Positions 26,262 through 35,758 of a stretch of DNA of 64,000 bases are shown here, in pieces. Location of the stretch: assembly GCA_016183985.1 (NCBI GenBank), contig JACPDN010000006.1, forward strand, positions 248,001-312,000, read 5' to 3'. Source of the DNA: Pseudomonadota bacterium (GTDB taxonomy: Bacteria; Pseudomonadota; Alphaproteobacteria; Dongiales; Dongiaceae). The notes beneath the pieces were generated by a model. The model was given only the letters and a program-made list of their open reading frames with translations. It made no database searches and was not told the DNA's origin. A program made the position numbers and the translations under genes. Within the stretch, counting starts at the first letter, position 1; each line of letters opens with the position of its first letter.

Positions 26262-27494
26262 TTATTTCCCCGCGCTTTCTGACCAGCGCTTCATCAACGT
26301 ATTGGAAGGCTGCTGCTCATCGAGCAGCTTCTTGGCGGTCTCGGCGCCCGCCGTCGGCAAACCCTTGGGATCGAGCAGGCCGATCTGCACCAGGACCGAG
26401 GCCTGATCCCAATAAATATGCTCGTGATAGAGCTTGTCGCCGCGGAAACAGACGATCGCCACCAGGGGGATCTCGACACGCTTCCCCGTCGGCTTCACGC
26501 CCGGCAACATCCAGTCGATCTCCCGGTCATGCGTGAAGCAGAACAGCATCTCGTCGACGACGCGGTCGGCGCCGACCGTGCGCGAGATCGGGATGAGCTT
26601 GGTATCAGCCGGATTGGCATTGACGAAATGATGCTGGTAGAAGCGCGCGAGCTCCCTCTGCCCCACGCCGCCCGTCATCGTCGGGATGTGGTTGACGTAG
26701 GGCTGGTCGACCATCGTCTTCATCGTCGCCGCAACGTCGCGTGTCGCGAATTCGTGGTAGCAATGGGCGTCCCACAAAGCCGAAAGATCGTAATGCGGCC
26801 CGAGTGCCTTGCGGAAGCAGGCGATCGAGCGTGAATGCGCCATGATCGTTGCCGGCTTGTCGAAATGCTCGCCCATGGTCCTGGCAAAAGCATGATCGAC
26901 GCCGGGATAGACATAGGTCTCGATTTCCGGCCGACCCTTGAAATGCTCGATGATCTGATTGCGCGCATTGGCGTCGCAATATTTGTCGAGCTCGGCGAAA
27001 TGGAGCACGGTCGGGCATTTGATCTTCTTGCCCTCGGCCAGCGATCCCTCGATGCCGACACCGTAATATCCGACCGCCGCATCGACATCGACACGGCATG
27101 CCGTGAGATAGGCGAGCTTTCCACCGAGGCAGTGCCCCAGCACACCGACCTTGCCCGTGCATTCGGCGCGCGCGCGCAGCGCTTTCACCGTGGCGGCTAT
27201 GTCCTCAATACCCTTGTCGACGTCGAATTTTTGGAAATAGCCGAAGGCGCGCTGCCATTCCTCGGGCGAATAGCCCATGTCGACATTGGGCTCCATGCGC
27301 CAGAAAAGATCCGGCGCAAGGACCACGTAACCTTCTTCGGCATAATAATCGGCGGTTTCGCGCACATAGGCGTTTACACCGAAAATCTCCTGGCAGAGGA
27401 CGATCCCCGGCCCCTTGCCCGCCTTCGGAAGAGCCAGATAGGCACGGAACTGACCGCCATCCTGTGTGTTTATTGTGATGTAGCTGCCGACCAT
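26262..27494 (-). CDS. Dienelactone hydrolase - SnoaL-like fusion protein
   Basis: A 410-residue protein. Residues 1-235 are a dienelactone hydrolase: CQEIFGVN (supporting Glu), the nucleophile in GHCLGG (Cys122), and PGVDHAF with the catalytic His. Residues 250-410 resemble a SnoaL/NTF2-like cone fold (RELARFYQHHFV, EMLFCFTHDREIDWMLPG, VEIPLVAIVCFRGDKLYHEHIYWDQASV). It is the first gene of the operon continuing into the aldolase-SDR fusion; the stop and next start share TAAATG. The role is probably catabolic, opening a lactone or ester taken up by the Liv-type transporter. That link is inferred from gene order. Confidence 0.87.
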   Translation of the reverse strand: MVGSYITINTQDGGQFRAYLALPKAGKGPGIVLCQEIFGVNAYVRETADYYAEEGYVVLAPDLFWRMEPNVDMGYSPEEWQRAFGYFQKFDVDKGIEDIAATVKALRARAECTGKVGVLGHCLGGKLAYLTACRVDVDAAVGYYGVGIEGSLAEGKKIKCPTVLHFAELDKYCDANARNQIIEHFKGRPEIETYVYPGVDHAFARTMGEHFDKPATIMAHSRSIACFRKALGPHYDLSALWDAHCYHEFATRDVAATMKTMVDQPYVNHIPTMTGGVGQRELARFYQHHFVNANPADTKLIPISRTVGADRVVDEMLFCFTHDREIDWMLPGVKPTGKRVEIPLVAIVCFRGDKLYHEHIYWDQASVLVQIGLLDPKGLPTAGAETAKKLLDEQQPSNTLMKRWSESAGK

Positions 27495-27684
27495 GTTGCC
27501 CCCTCCCTGGTCTTATTTATTAGACAACTGCACGAAAACTGCCCGATTGGCATCATCTTGGCAACTATATGTGCGATTGGAGGCGCAATAAGAGTCTGAC
27601 TCTTGAATCCGCGCAACCAGCAGTCTGTGACGCCGTGTCGCTACTGCAATTTGCGCGTCGAGACCCCATATAAGCAGCGCATGA

Positions 27685-27930
27685 ATGCGCCTCATTGGAC
27701 GGAATGAGATTGTGAACATCCCACAACGCCCCGGCAATGTGCCGGTGGATGATCTATTGCGACCGGAACCGAAACCTGACGAGGCGGAAAGCCCCGCCGG
27801 GGGATTGGCGTTGCTCGGCATCGCCCTGGCAGCGATCGCGCTCGTCGTGATCTATGGCAGCACGCCGATCGACGCCCCTGAATGGCCCGACTGCCCCATC
27901 CAATCGCTTGGCAGCTGCGGCGAGAAGTAA
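27685..27930 (+). CDS. Small membrane-anchored hypothetical protein
   Basis: An 81-residue product with a proline-rich N-terminal part (VDDLLRPEPKPDE), one hydrophobic helix (GLALLGIALAAIALVVIYG) and a short tail with two cysteines (DCPIQSLGSCGEK). Function unknown. The start is uncertain: ATG at 27685 or GTG at 27712; neither has a strong ribosome-binding site. It converges on the LysR gene with a three-base gap. The 190 bases upstream (27495-27684) hold the presumed divergent promoters for this gene and the DLH operon; I see no firm motif there. Confidence 0.5.
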   Translation: MRLIGRNEIVNIPQRPGNVPVDDLLRPEPKPDEAESPAGGLALLGIALAAIALVVIYGSTPIDAPEWPDCPIQSLGSCGEK

Positions 27931-27933
27931 GCC

Positions 27934-28830
27934 CTATTCGCCTGCCAGAAGCCGACGCTTCTTGCGCAGGGCCACCGACATGAAATCGAGAAACGCCTTG
28001 ATGCGCGCGGCCCGCTTGAGGTCCGGATGCGTCAGAAGCCACAGATTGGTGGCGTAGGACGGATCGACTGGCTCAAGCCGTTGCAGGGCAGGGCTGACAT
28101 CGCCTGCAAAGCAAGGCAGGACGGCAATCCCCATCCCCACCTCTGCGGCCGAGACCTGAGCCAGCAGCGAATTGCTGCGATAGGCAAAACTCGGGTTGAG
28201 CCCACGATTGCGATAAAACCCGCCGAAACGCAGAGTTTCGGCGCCATCCTCCCAACCGACCCAGGGCAAAGACTGCAACGCCTCGCCCGCCGCGACCCTG
28301 GCGGCGAATGCCGGTGTCCCGTAAAGAGTCATGGTCAACGGGCCGATATTGATGCCGATCATCGCCTCAGGTGCCGCCGCGGTGGGACGGATCGCAACAT
28401 CTGCCTCGCGCCGCGACAGATTGAGAAAGCGGTTGTCGACGATCACCTCGAGCTCGATCCTCGGATAGCGCTCGCGGAATTGGGCGAACATTGGCAGCAA
28501 CAGGCGCTGCGCCATGTCATCGGGCGCTGTCACCCGGATGGTGCCGGTCAGACTCAGATCTCCCCCGGCCATGCGGCGCTCGGCCGCCAGCGCCTGCACC
28601 TCCATTGCCTCGGCCGCCACCAGCGCCACCTCCCCCGCTGCCGTCAGGCCATATCCGCTACGGTGCCGATCGAAGAGTTTGACGCCCAGCCGCGCTTCCA
28701 TCGCATTCACCTGGCGAAAGACGGTGGCGTGGTTGACGCCCAGCATGCGCGCCGCTGGCGCCAGCCCACCTGTTCGATGAATGGCCAGGACGATGCAATA
28801 ATCATTCCATTCCAATGAATTAGATGGCAT
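27934..28830 (-). CDS. LysR-family transcriptional regulator
   Basis: A 298-residue LysR-type regulator. The N-terminal winged helix-turn-helix shows LAIHRTGGLAPAARMLGVNHATVFRQVNAMEARLGVKLFDR, and a co-inducer domain follows (GTIRVTAPDDM...). It is divergent from doxX with 116 bases between starts, the usual arrangement for a regulator controlling its neighbour. The ATG at 28830 is preferred over a TTG at 28848; neither has a clear Shine-Dalgarno. A dyad in the intergenic space may be its operator. Confidence 0.9.
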   Translation of the reverse strand: MPSNSLEWNDYCIVLAIHRTGGLAPAARMLGVNHATVFRQVNAMEARLGVKLFDRHRSGYGLTAAGEVALVAAEAMEVQALAAERRMAGGDLSLTGTIRVTAPDDMAQRLLLPMFAQFRERYPRIELEVIVDNRFLNLSRREADVAIRPTAAAPEAMIGINIGPLTMTLYGTPAFAARVAAGEALQSLPWVGWEDGAETLRFGGFYRNRGLNPSFAYRSNSLLAQVSAAEVGMGIAVLPCFAGDVSPALQRLEPVDPSYATNLWLLTHPDLKRAARIKAFLDFMSVALRKKRRLLAGE

Positions 28831-28872
28831 ATCTGTGCATATTTGCAATGATCGATGCCTAATTATTGGCAG

Positions 28873-28885
28873 TTTATATCATAAA
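28873..28885. promoter_or_regulatory. Candidate LysR operator dyad (TTTAT-ATC-ATAAA)
   Basis: A perfect five-base dyad with a three-base centre lies between the divergent lysR and doxX starts, 62 bases ahead of the doxX ATG. AT-rich interrupted palindromes here are typical LysR targets. Assignment is inference from position and symmetry. Confidence 0.35.
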
Positions 28886-28946
28886 TTCAACAGCCGATAT
28901 TGGTTTCACACTACCGCCACACCTCGAAACCAAAGGAAGCTGACCC

Positions 28947-29372
28947 ATGATCGACCAGAAGAATGCCGCCCTTGCGGCCTTTGCCCTGCGACTTTCGCTG
29001 GGCGTCATGTATCTCGCCCATGGCGTGATCCTGAAATACCTGACCTTCACCCTCGCCGGCACCGCCCAGTTCTTTGAATCCCTCGGCCTGCCCGCAGCGC
29101 TCGCTTATCTGACCTTCGCCGGTGAAACCCTGGGCGGCATCGCCCTGGTGCTGGGCTTCAAGTCCCGCCTCGTCTCGATCGCCCTCATCCCCATCCTGCT
29201 CGGCGCCCTCTGGGTCCATAGCGGTAATGGCTGGGTCTTCAGTTCGGCGAATGGCGGCTGGGAATACCCGCTGTTCCTGATCGTGATCTCCGGCATCGTC
29301 GCCCTCCTCGGCAACGGCGCCTTTGCCGTCGACAACGTCCTCGGCAAGTCGGCCCAGCCGGCCCGCGCTTAA
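28947..29372 (+). CDS. DoxX-family inner-membrane protein
   Basis: A 141-residue four-helix membrane protein of the DoxX family: LRLSLGVMYLAHGVILKY, then AGETLGGIALVLGF in the third helix, and a WEYPLFLIVISG C-terminal helix. Homologues are involved in redox stress or quinone-linked reactions, often under LysR control, but a substrate is rarely known. AAGGAAG precedes the ATG by seven bases. A strong terminator follows. Confidence 0.88.
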   Translation: MIDQKNAALAAFALRLSLGVMYLAHGVILKYLTFTLAGTAQFFESLGLPAALAYLTFAGETLGGIALVLGFKSRLVSIALIPILLGALWVHSGNGWVFSSANGGWEYPLFLIVISGIVALLGNGAFAVDNVLGKSAQPARA

Positions 29373-29394
29373 GCGACCATCTTCTGAGAATGCG

Positions 29395-29430
29395 AAAGGG
29401 CGGCAGTGAATATCACTGCCGCCCTTTTTC
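29395..29430. terminator. Rho-independent terminator after doxX (bidirectional)
   Basis: AAAGGGCGGCAGTGA and TCACTGCCGCCCTTT form a 15-bp stem around a short loop (ATA), followed by a T-run. The A-rich 5' side makes it usable on the minus strand as the end of the tRNA-Arg transcript as well. Confidence 0.92.
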
Positions 29431-29442
29431 ATGATTACAATC

Positions 29443-29519
29443 TGGCGACCCCAGCAAGATTCGAACTTGCGACCTATTGCTTAGAAGGCAATTGCTCTAT
29501 CCAACTGAGCTATGGGGTC
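29443..29519 (-). tRNA. tRNA-Arg (anticodon TCT)
   Basis: A 77-nt cloverleaf on the minus strand. The acceptor stem is GACCCCA/TGGGGTC with discriminator G and an encoded CCA. The D-arm reads TAGCTCAGTTGGATAGAGCA, the anticodon loop CTTCTAA (TCT, reading AGA), and the T-arm has GTTCGAATC. It lies between doxX and the NDUFS4-like gene. Confidence 0.97.
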
Positions 29520-29539
29520 GAGCGCGCGGTGACGGCGCT

Positions 29540-29848
29540 TCAGTGAGTCCAGCGGCCGACGCGGTCATATCTAAAATTGTCGGCATAAGCCTTCGACGCC
29601 AGGCTGCGCTGCTTGGGCTGCTCGATTTCGTAAGCGATGCCTTCGCGCGTCGCGTAAGCCACGGCCTCTTCCTGAGTGGCAAAGGTCAGGCGGACCTGAC
29701 GGCGCGTATCGTCGCTCGACGTCCAGCCCATCAGCGGATCGGCACGGCGTTGTGATTGCTGTGGGAACTCCAGGATCCATTCGCTGGAGCGGCCAGAGCG
29801 ACCGGACTGCATCGCGGACTTCGCCGGCTGATAGATTCTCGCGGCCAT
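29540..29848 (-). CDS. NDUFS4-like NADH:ubiquinone oxidoreductase accessory subunit
   Basis: A 102-residue protein of the ETC complex I conserved region (NDUFS4/18-kDa) family, a supernumerary subunit found in alphaproteobacteria and mitochondria. Family features are MAARIYQPAKSAMQSGR at the N-terminus, DPLMGWTSSDDTRRQVRLTF with the core W, and YADNFRYDRVGRWTH at the end. It lies alone between two tRNA genes, away from any nuo cluster, which is usual for this gene. Confidence 0.92.
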   Translation of the reverse strand: MAARIYQPAKSAMQSGRSGRSSEWILEFPQQSQRRADPLMGWTSSDDTRRQVRLTFATQEEAVAYATREGIAYEIEQPKQRSLASKAYADNFRYDRVGRWTH

Positions 29849-30009
29849 GGCCTACCCTCGCTCCTTCATTCCTATCGGCCCGATTCGGCCGTTAAACCAG
29901 GGGTTCCCCGGCACATGCGGCGCGGGTCGGCCCCTATTTTTTTGAACCGCCCTTGGCGGCCCAGATTGGACCTTGAGCTTGAAACATCCCGTTAACGGAA
30001 TGCCGCGGA

Positions 30010-30087
<78 letters not shown>

Positions 30088-30355
30088 ATCCCGCAAAATC
30101 AAGCATTTCCAGTCGTTTTATCAAAGCCCGCAGAAACTGCAACCGGCGTTTTGATGACGATGGTGCCCCTGCGAAAAGCAGCGGATTCGGCATATATGCC
30201 AAACATGACTGCATTCCGCCAGACTGCATTGCGCTGCAGAAAGGCCCGTGTCAAACGGATTTCTATCGATTCAGGGCTGCTTTCTTCATTTGCGACTCAT
30301 TCCCGCCGTCGTTATGCTCCGGCCTTGGGAATCATCCGTGACAGAGGGGCTTATT

Positions 30356-30664
30356 ATGGCAACCGCAACAAAGACCGCAGCAGCACAGAAGACCGTAACG
30401 CTCAAGCAGCTTGGCACCGACCTCGCCGAAAAGCATGAACTCTCGAAGAAGCTCGCCAACGAAGTCCTCAGCGACCTCGTGACCTTGATCGGCAAGCACC
30501 TGAAGAAGGGCGACAAGATTCGTATCCCGGCTCTTGGCATCCTGCAGGTCCGCAAGCGCCCGGCGCGCATGGGCCGCAACCCGGCCACCGGCGAAGCCAT
30601 CAAGATTAAGGCCAGCAAGAAGGTCGCCTTCCGCGCTGCCAAGGAACTGAAGGAATCGATCTAA
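30356..30664 (+). CDS. HU-family DNA-binding protein
   Basis: A 102-residue HU/IHF-fold nucleoid protein. After an Ala/Thr-rich N-terminus (MATATKTAAAQKT), the helical dimerisation part and the beta-arm follow, with GDKIRIPALGILQVRKRPARMGRNPATGE. The RNPATGE stretch with its arm-tip proline is the HU hallmark. The start at 30356 has AGAGGGG six bases upstream; the frame is open further upstream but without family similarity. It bends and coats DNA as a dimer. A terminator follows 34 bases after the stop. Confidence 0.94.
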   Translation: MATATKTAAAQKTVTLKQLGTDLAEKHELSKKLANEVLSDLVTLIGKHLKKGDKIRIPALGILQVRKRPARMGRNPATGEAIKIKASKKVAFRAAKELKESI

Positions 30665-30698
30665 TCGATTTCCGACAAGTTTCTCTGAGACTTGCGAC

Positions 30699-30732
30699 AA
30701 CGCCGCGCCCCCTAGGGGACGCGGCGTTTTCG
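30699..30732 (+). terminator. Rho-independent terminator after the HU gene
   Basis: AACGCCGCG and CGCGGCGTT pair around a CCCCCTAGGGGA inner stem-loop, followed by TTTCGTTT. It separates the HU gene from the convergent cckA. Confidence 0.9.
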
Positions 30733-30761
30733 TTTGCGGGACGCGTTATCCTGGCGCCCGC

Positions 30762-33209
30762 TCAATCGAGCACTTCTTTGACCTTCGTCGCCAGCTGCTT
30801 GAGCGTAAAGGGCTTCATGAGGAAATGCGCTTCCTCGCCGGCATCGACCTTGCGGCGGAAGTCATCCTCAGCGTAGCCCGAAATGAAAATGACCTTCAAA
30901 TCGGCACGGCGCTGACGCACTTCCTTGATCAAGGTCGGCCCATCCATGCGCGGCATGACCACGTCGCTGATGATGAGGTCGATATCGTCGAGCTGCTCGT
31001 TGATGAGTTCCAACGCCGCCTCGCCGCTGCGGGCTTCCAGCACTTTATAGCCCTTATTGCGCAGGGCACGGGCCGAGAACAGGCGCACTGCATCCTCATC
31101 CTCGACCAGGAGGACCGTGCCAATGCCGGTCAGGTCGCGCGGTTGGTCCTCGGCACTGTCCGCGCGTGCCGAGGCGTCGCCGGCAGCGGCATGCTGGGGC
31201 AGATAGATGCGGAAATTGGTCCCCTTGCCGACCGTGCTGTCGACGAAAACGAAGCCACCGGTCTGTCGCACGATGCCGTAGACCGTGGACAGGCCAAGGC
31301 CGGTTCCAGACCCAACCGCCTTTGTCGAAAAGAACGGCTCGAAAATGCGATCGAGGATGTCGGCCGGAATACCGGATCCGGTATCGGCGATCTCGATCAG
31401 CACATAGGGGCCTGGCGGCATGACTTCGACACCGCGGCTGATCGGCTCCGTCGTCGTCACGTTGCGGGTCCGGATGAGAAGGCGTCCGCCTTCAATCATG
31501 GCATCGCGCGCATTGACCGCGAGATTGATGATGACCTGTTCCAACTGGCCCGCATCGACGCGCACGAATTTGAGATCACGCCCATGCTCCATCATCAGCT
31601 CGATATTCTCGCCAATGAGCCGCCGCAACAGATGCGAAAGCTCGGCCAGCACATCGGTCACGTCGAGGACGCGTGGCTGCAGGGTCTGCTGGCGCGAGAA
31701 GGCCAAGAGCTGCCGGACCAGATTGGCGGCGCGATTGGCGTTCTGCTTGATCTGCATGATATCGGCAAAGGATTGATCGCCGGCACGGTGACGCAACAAC
31801 AGCAGATCGCAGAAGCCGATCATGGCCGTGAGCAGATTGTTGAAATCGTGTGCGATGCCGCCGGCCAGCAGGCCCACCGCCTGCATTTTCTGCGACTGGG
31901 CGAATTGCGCCTCCAGGCGCTTTTGCTCGGTGGCGTCGATGAGATGCACGATCATGCCGATGGCACGGCCACGATCCTCGCGACGCGAGGCATATATCGT
32001 CACCGATCGCTGTTTGTCGCCAATCAGGCGAACGGTCAGCGGCTGGCCCGCGCGGCCATCGGCCATGACCTGGCCCAGATGCGCCTCGGCAGCAGCCCGC
32101 TCCTCCGGTTGAACCAGTTTGACGAAGGGAACCTGCGACCATTCAGCGCCGACAAGCAAATGCTGGAAAGCCGGGTTGGCCTGTTCGACCCGTCCCTTCT
32201 CGTCGAGCAGAAGGATGCTGGCCGGCGCCTCCTCGAAGAAGCGCTGGAAATATTGCTCGGAGACCTGGAGGGCGCTTTCCAATTCGCGCTCGCGGCTCAG
32301 GTCATGGACGACCGAGCGCGTGCGCAGCTTGACGCCCTTGCCGTTGGGCGATTGCACATTGGCGACATCATGCCGAATGAAGGCTTGGAAGGTCCGCTCA
32401 TTGGGACCACGCAAGGCGACCTCGCCGCTGCGGGACTGGGGATCGCGGAACGGGCTGTAGGGCGGCACGTCCGGCGATAGATTATCGACGATGAGATCGT
32501 GCAGGGTCTGGCGGTATCCGCCCTCATTGTCCGGCAGCAGCCCTAACCAGCTCGCCAGAGTGGAGTTTACAAAGAGAAAGCGGCCGTTCTCATCCACCGA
32601 ATAGAAGCCGATCGGCGCATGTTCGATAAGGTCGGCAAAGGTTTCGTGGTCCGATCGGATGAAGTCCTCGATCTGGCGCTGGGCGGTGACCTTCTCGGCG
32701 CCCCACAAGACATGCCCTGGAAACCCCGTGATCGAACGGCCGGAGACGTCAAACCAATCCGTGTGGCCATCGCCCTGGGGAATTTCGATCTCGGTCCGAC
32801 CGCGCCCGCCCTCGGCCACCGTCAATATGAGCTGGCGCAGAATCTCGGCCGTATCCGAACCGGCACTGACACGCGACATCAACAATTGCGGCAGGGCGGC
32901 GTCGGATCCATGAAACAAGCGGCCAAAGGCGTCGTTTGCCAATACGACATGTCCGGCCGGGTCGATCAGCTGTCGCGCCCGGCTCGTCGCATTGAGGCTG
33001 CCCAGCAGAAGATCCCGGCGGGCCGTGGCGCGCCGCCAGCCGATTGCGCAAGCACACAGCGCAGCGACGAGCACAAGGATGGTCCCGATGGCGACGATCA
33101 ACCACAATGGGCCGCTCGCGGCGGCATCCGCCGCCTGGGCCCATGCAGGAGAGACCGATATCAGGCCGGCTGCCGGCAATGTCCCGCAAAGAATGGTCGC
33201 TCGGCGCAA
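30762..33209 (-). CDS. cckA: Hybrid sensor histidine kinase/receiver CckA
   Basis: The top of the CckA-ChpT-CtrA phosphorelay. The 815-residue protein has a signal/membrane anchor (two hydrophobic stretches within residues 1-57), tandem PAS domains (about 70-420), the HisKA phospho-acceptor in [19 protein letters not shown], an HATPase with [10 protein letters not shown] and DTGSGIP, and a receiver at about 698-815 with the phospho-Asp in [12 protein letters not shown]. The tail [19 protein letters not shown] is characteristic of CckA. It lies 65 bases downstream of flhB on the same strand, so it is probably the last gene of the flgB operon. CtrA-type boxes upstream of that operon suggest feedback. 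Confidence 0.94.
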   Translation of the reverse strand: MRRATILCGTLPAAGLISVSPAWAQAADAAASGPLWLIVAIGTILVLVAALCACAIGWRRATARRDLLLGSLNATSRARQLIDPAGHVVLANDAFGRLFHGSDAALPQLLMSRVSAGSDTAEILRQLILTVAEGGRGRTEIEIPQGDGHTDWFDVSGRSITGFPGHVLWGAEKVTAQRQIEDFIRSDHETFADLIEHAPIGFYSVDENGRFLFVNSTLASWLGLLPDNEGGYRQTLHDLIVDNLSPDVPPYSPFRDPQSRSGEVALRGPNERTFQAFIRHDVANVQSPNGKGVKLRTRSVVHDLSRERELESALQVSEQYFQRFFEEAPASILLLDEKGRVEQANPAFQHLLVGAEWSQVPFVKLVQPEERAAAEAHLGQVMADGRAGQPLTVRLIGDKQRSVTIYASRREDRGRAIGMIVHLIDATEQKRLEAQFAQSQKMQAVGLLAGGIAHDFNNLLTAMIGFCDLLLLRHRAGDQSFADIMQIKQNANRAANLVRQLLAFSRQQTLQPRVLDVTDVLAELSHLLRRLIGENIELMMEHGRDLKFVRVDAGQLEQVIINLAVNARDAMIEGGRLLIRTRNVTTTEPISRGVEVMPPGPYVLIEIADTGSGIPADILDRIFEPFFSTKAVGSGTGLGLSTVYGIVRQTGGFVFVDSTVGKGTNFRIYLPQHAAAGDASARADSAEDQPRDLTGIGTVLLVEDEDAVRLFSARALRNKGYKVLEARSGEAALELINEQLDDIDLIISDVVMPRMDGPTLIKEVRQRRADLKVIFISGYAEDDFRRKVDAGEEAHFLMKPFTLKQLATKVKEVLD

Positions 33210-33274
33210 GATCCTATCCCCATTTTGATCGGTGCGTGCCGAGTTTAGCCGATCCCAGGCCCAAATCCAGCCGC

Positions 33275-34345
33275 CTAGAGCCGCCTTTTCTTCAGCTTGA
33301 AGATGTAGGAGATCAGCTCGGCGACGGCCTTGTAGTATTCCTGCGGGATCTCCTGGTCGATGTCGACCGCCGCATAGAGGCCGCGTGCCAGAGGCGGGTT
33401 CTCGACAATCGGTACGTCCGCATCCTTCGCCACGTCGCGGATGCGGAGTGCGACCTTGTCCGTTCCCTTCGCCACGACTTTCGGAGCGGACATGGCGGTC
33501 TGATCGTATTTCAGCGCCACGGCATAATGCGTCGGGTTGGTGACGACCACGTCCGCTTTTGGCACCTCACCCATCATGCGCCGACGCGCCCGCTCCATGC
33601 GCAGCTGACGCAGGCGTCCTTTCACCAACGGATCGCCTTCCGTCTGCTTGAACTCATCGCGCAGATCCTGGCGCGACATACGCAGGCTCTTCATATACTC
33701 GTAGCGCTGATAAAAGATATCGGCGGCGGCGATGACGCCCATGACCGAAAAAACGCCGATAAGGATGATGCGTATCTTATCGTTGATGATCGCCATCAGC
33801 TGGATCATGTCCATGCCGATCAGCCGATGCAGATCGCCGACGCTCGGCATCACGAAGGCCCCGACCACGGTGGCGACGATGACAATCTTCATGATGCCTT
33901 TGATAAGCTCGGTAACGGAGCGCAACGAGAAGATGCGCTTGAAGCCTGCCATAGGCGAAATCTTGTCGAGGCTCGGCATCAAATTCTCGGCCGACCAGAG
34001 CAAGCCGAACTGAAGATAGCCGGCACCGAAAGCGGCCAGGAATGCCAAAACGAGAGGCGCCGCGCCGGCCAGCAGAATGAGCCCCAGCGCGTGCCAGGCT
34101 ATACCTACCAAATGACCCAAATCCGTCGGTATCTGGTCCGGCGCTTCGAAAAAGGGCAAAGAGAGGCTCGATATTTGCTGGCCTAAGAACTTCCCGAACA
34201 TCAGCACGGCCAGGGTCAAAGCCAGAATCATCAGCAGGTGGTTGAATTCCTGCGACTTCGGAACCCGACCTTCCTCGCGTGCTTCATCCAGCCGCTTCGA
34301 TGTTGGGTCTTCTGTTTTTTGTGAGTCGTCGCTGTCTTCGGACAT
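33275..34345 (-). CDS. flhB: Flagellar export gate protein FlhB
   Basis: A 356-residue inner-membrane component of the type III export gate that switches substrate from rod/hook to filament. It starts with the charged N-terminus (SEDSDDSQKTEDPTSKRLDEA with KTEDPT typical), has four membrane helices, and the autocleavage motif NPTH followed by YAVALKYD. The C-terminal cytoplasmic domain ends AVAELISYIFKL. It follows fliR by 12 bases. Confidence 0.97.
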   Translation of the reverse strand: MSEDSDDSQKTEDPTSKRLDEAREEGRVPKSQEFNHLLMILALTLAVLMFGKFLGQQISSLSLPFFEAPDQIPTDLGHLVGIAWHALGLILLAGAAPLVLAFLAAFGAGYLQFGLLWSAENLMPSLDKISPMAGFKRIFSLRSVTELIKGIMKIVIVATVVGAFVMPSVGDLHRLIGMDMIQLMAIINDKIRIILIGVFSVMGVIAAADIFYQRYEYMKSLRMSRQDLRDEFKQTEGDPLVKGRLRQLRMERARRRMMGEVPKADVVVTNPTHYAVALKYDQTAMSAPKVVAKGTDKVALRIRDVAKDADVPIVENPPLARGLYAAVDIDQEIPQEYYKAVAELISYIFKLKKRRL

Positions 34346-34357
34346 CGCCTACCCCAC

Positions 34358-35119
34358 CTACTCCGCAAACCCGGTGAGATGGTTGCGATAGACTTCAAGG
34401 AACCAGATCATCGACGCCGACACCGTGACCGCCATCAGACCGAAACCGATCAGAAGCTGCAGCGGCATAACGACGAAGAAGACCTGCAGTGTCGGCATCA
34501 GGCGTGCCAGCAGGCCCATGCCCACCACAAGAACGATGCCATAAACAAGAAAGGGGGCCGACATCTGCAGCGCCAGCAGGAAAGAATCGGCCGAAACGCG
34601 GGCAATGGTATTGGCGACATCCTGCAACTGCGGCACCTCGCCGGGGTGGAACACCCCATAGGTTCCAACAAGCGCGCGCAATGTCAGATGGTCAAGGTCC
34701 GTGGCAAAGATCAGCACGACCGCCACCGCCACCAGGAAGTTGCCGGTGACGGCACCCTGTTGCGCGGTGGTTGGGTCGCTGGAAAAGGCATTGGCGATAC
34801 CGATCTGCAAGGCGACCACCATGCCCGCCGACAGGGTCGCCATCAGAATGATGCGGCAAATGAGGCCGAAAAACATCCCCACCGTGATCTCGCTGATGAC
34901 CAGCAGCGCCATGGCGACCGGCTCCGGCGGCAGCACCGGAATCATATCCTTCACCATCGGCATCAGCACGAAGGACATCAGCAAGGCAAAAGCCAGTCGC
35001 AATCTGACGGCAACATAGACCTCGCCGATCCCGGGAAGGAGGGAGACGGCCGCGCCGATACGGGCGAAAATGAGCAGAAACTGGAAGAGCGATCCGGTCA
35101 GGAAGGCTTCGATCGACAT
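34358..35119 (-). CDS. fliR: Flagellar export gate protein FliR
   Basis: A 253-residue polytopic membrane protein of the FliPQR export pore. Features are FARIGAAVSLLPGIGEVYVAVRLRL (conserved P-G and R residues) near the N-terminus, and GMGLLARLMPTLQVFFVVMPLQLLIGF near the C-terminus. It lies 10 bases after fliQ and 12 before flhB. Confidence 0.96.
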   Translation of the reverse strand: MSIEAFLTGSLFQFLLIFARIGAAVSLLPGIGEVYVAVRLRLAFALLMSFVLMPMVKDMIPVLPPEPVAMALLVISEITVGMFFGLICRIILMATLSAGMVVALQIGIANAFSSDPTTAQQGAVTGNFLVAVAVVLIFATDLDHLTLRALVGTYGVFHPGEVPQLQDVANTIARVSADSFLLALQMSAPFLVYGIVLVVGMGLLARLMPTLQVFFVVMPLQLLIGFGLMAVTVSASMIWFLEVYRNHLTGFAE

Positions 35120-35129
35120 TGCCCGCGCC

Positions 35130-35390
35130 TCAGCCGCTCGCCCGCGCCATGATCTGCTCGAAGAAATCCGTCAGTGCATGAAGCATGAAGGGCGCCAGCA
35201 GCAGCAAGGAAATGAAGACGATGACGATCTTTGGGACGAAAGTAAGGGTCGCTTCCTGGATCTGGGTCAGGGCCTGGAACAAGGAAATCAACAGGCCGAC
35301 GGTGAGCGAGATCAGCATGACCGGCGCGCCCACTTTGAGCGTCACGATCACCGCGTCACGCGCGATCTCAAGAAGTGCTGCCTCATCCAT
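35130..35390 (-). CDS. fliQ: Flagellar export gate protein FliQ
   Basis: An 86-residue, two-helix inner-membrane protein forming part of the FliPQR core. It has GAPVMLISLTVGLLISLFQALTQIQEATLTFVPK, the standard FliQ signature (QAxTQIQExTLTFVPK). It is read between fliE and fliR. Confidence 0.97.
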   Translation of the reverse strand: MDEAALLEIARDAVIVTLKVGAPVMLISLTVGLLISLFQALTQIQEATLTFVPKIVIVFISLLLLAPFMLHALTDFFEQIMARASG

Positions 35391-35428
35391 GCCAGAAGTG
35401 TATCACGAAATAAGCCGATCCCAGGGGA

Positions 35429-35740
35429 TCAGATCGGCATGCGCATGATTTCCTGATAGGCGGAGATCACGCGGTCGCGCACGGCCGTCACCGCCTGGAG
35501 CGTCACCTCGGCCGCCGAGACGGCCGTCACGACGTCGGTGACATTGGCCTGGCCGGCAGCGGCCAGCATGCTCTGCTTTTCGTCAGTTTTCCCGGCTTGA
35601 ACGGCGTCGGTCTTGATGTTCTGCAGCAGCTCGCTGAAGCTCGGCCCTTCAGCATCGCGCGCTTCCATGCCCCCGGTACCCAGCGCCTTGGCGGCGTTGT
35701 TATAGGCATTAAGGGCGGCATTGATCGTTGAATCGGCCAT
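35429..35740 (-). CDS. fliE: Flagellar hook-basal body complex protein FliE
   Basis: A 103-residue rod adaptor that links the MS ring to the proximal rod. The C-terminal half carries the family pattern: TDVVTAVSAAEVTLQAVTAVRDRVISAYQEIMRMPI. The N-terminal half is variable. It lies between flgC and fliQ on the same strand. Confidence 0.95.
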   Translation of the reverse strand: MADSTINAALNAYNNAAKALGTGGMEARDAEGPSFSELLQNIKTDAVQAGKTDEKQSMLAAAGQANVTDVVTAVSAAEVTLQAVTAVRDRVISAYQEIMRMPI

Positions 35741-35758
35741 GAGTTCCGCTCCTCAGCT

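Noticed and set aside
30825-32480. Plus-strand open frame of 551 codons
   Set aside because: It is antisense to cckA, whose PAS, kinase and receiver motifs are unambiguous.
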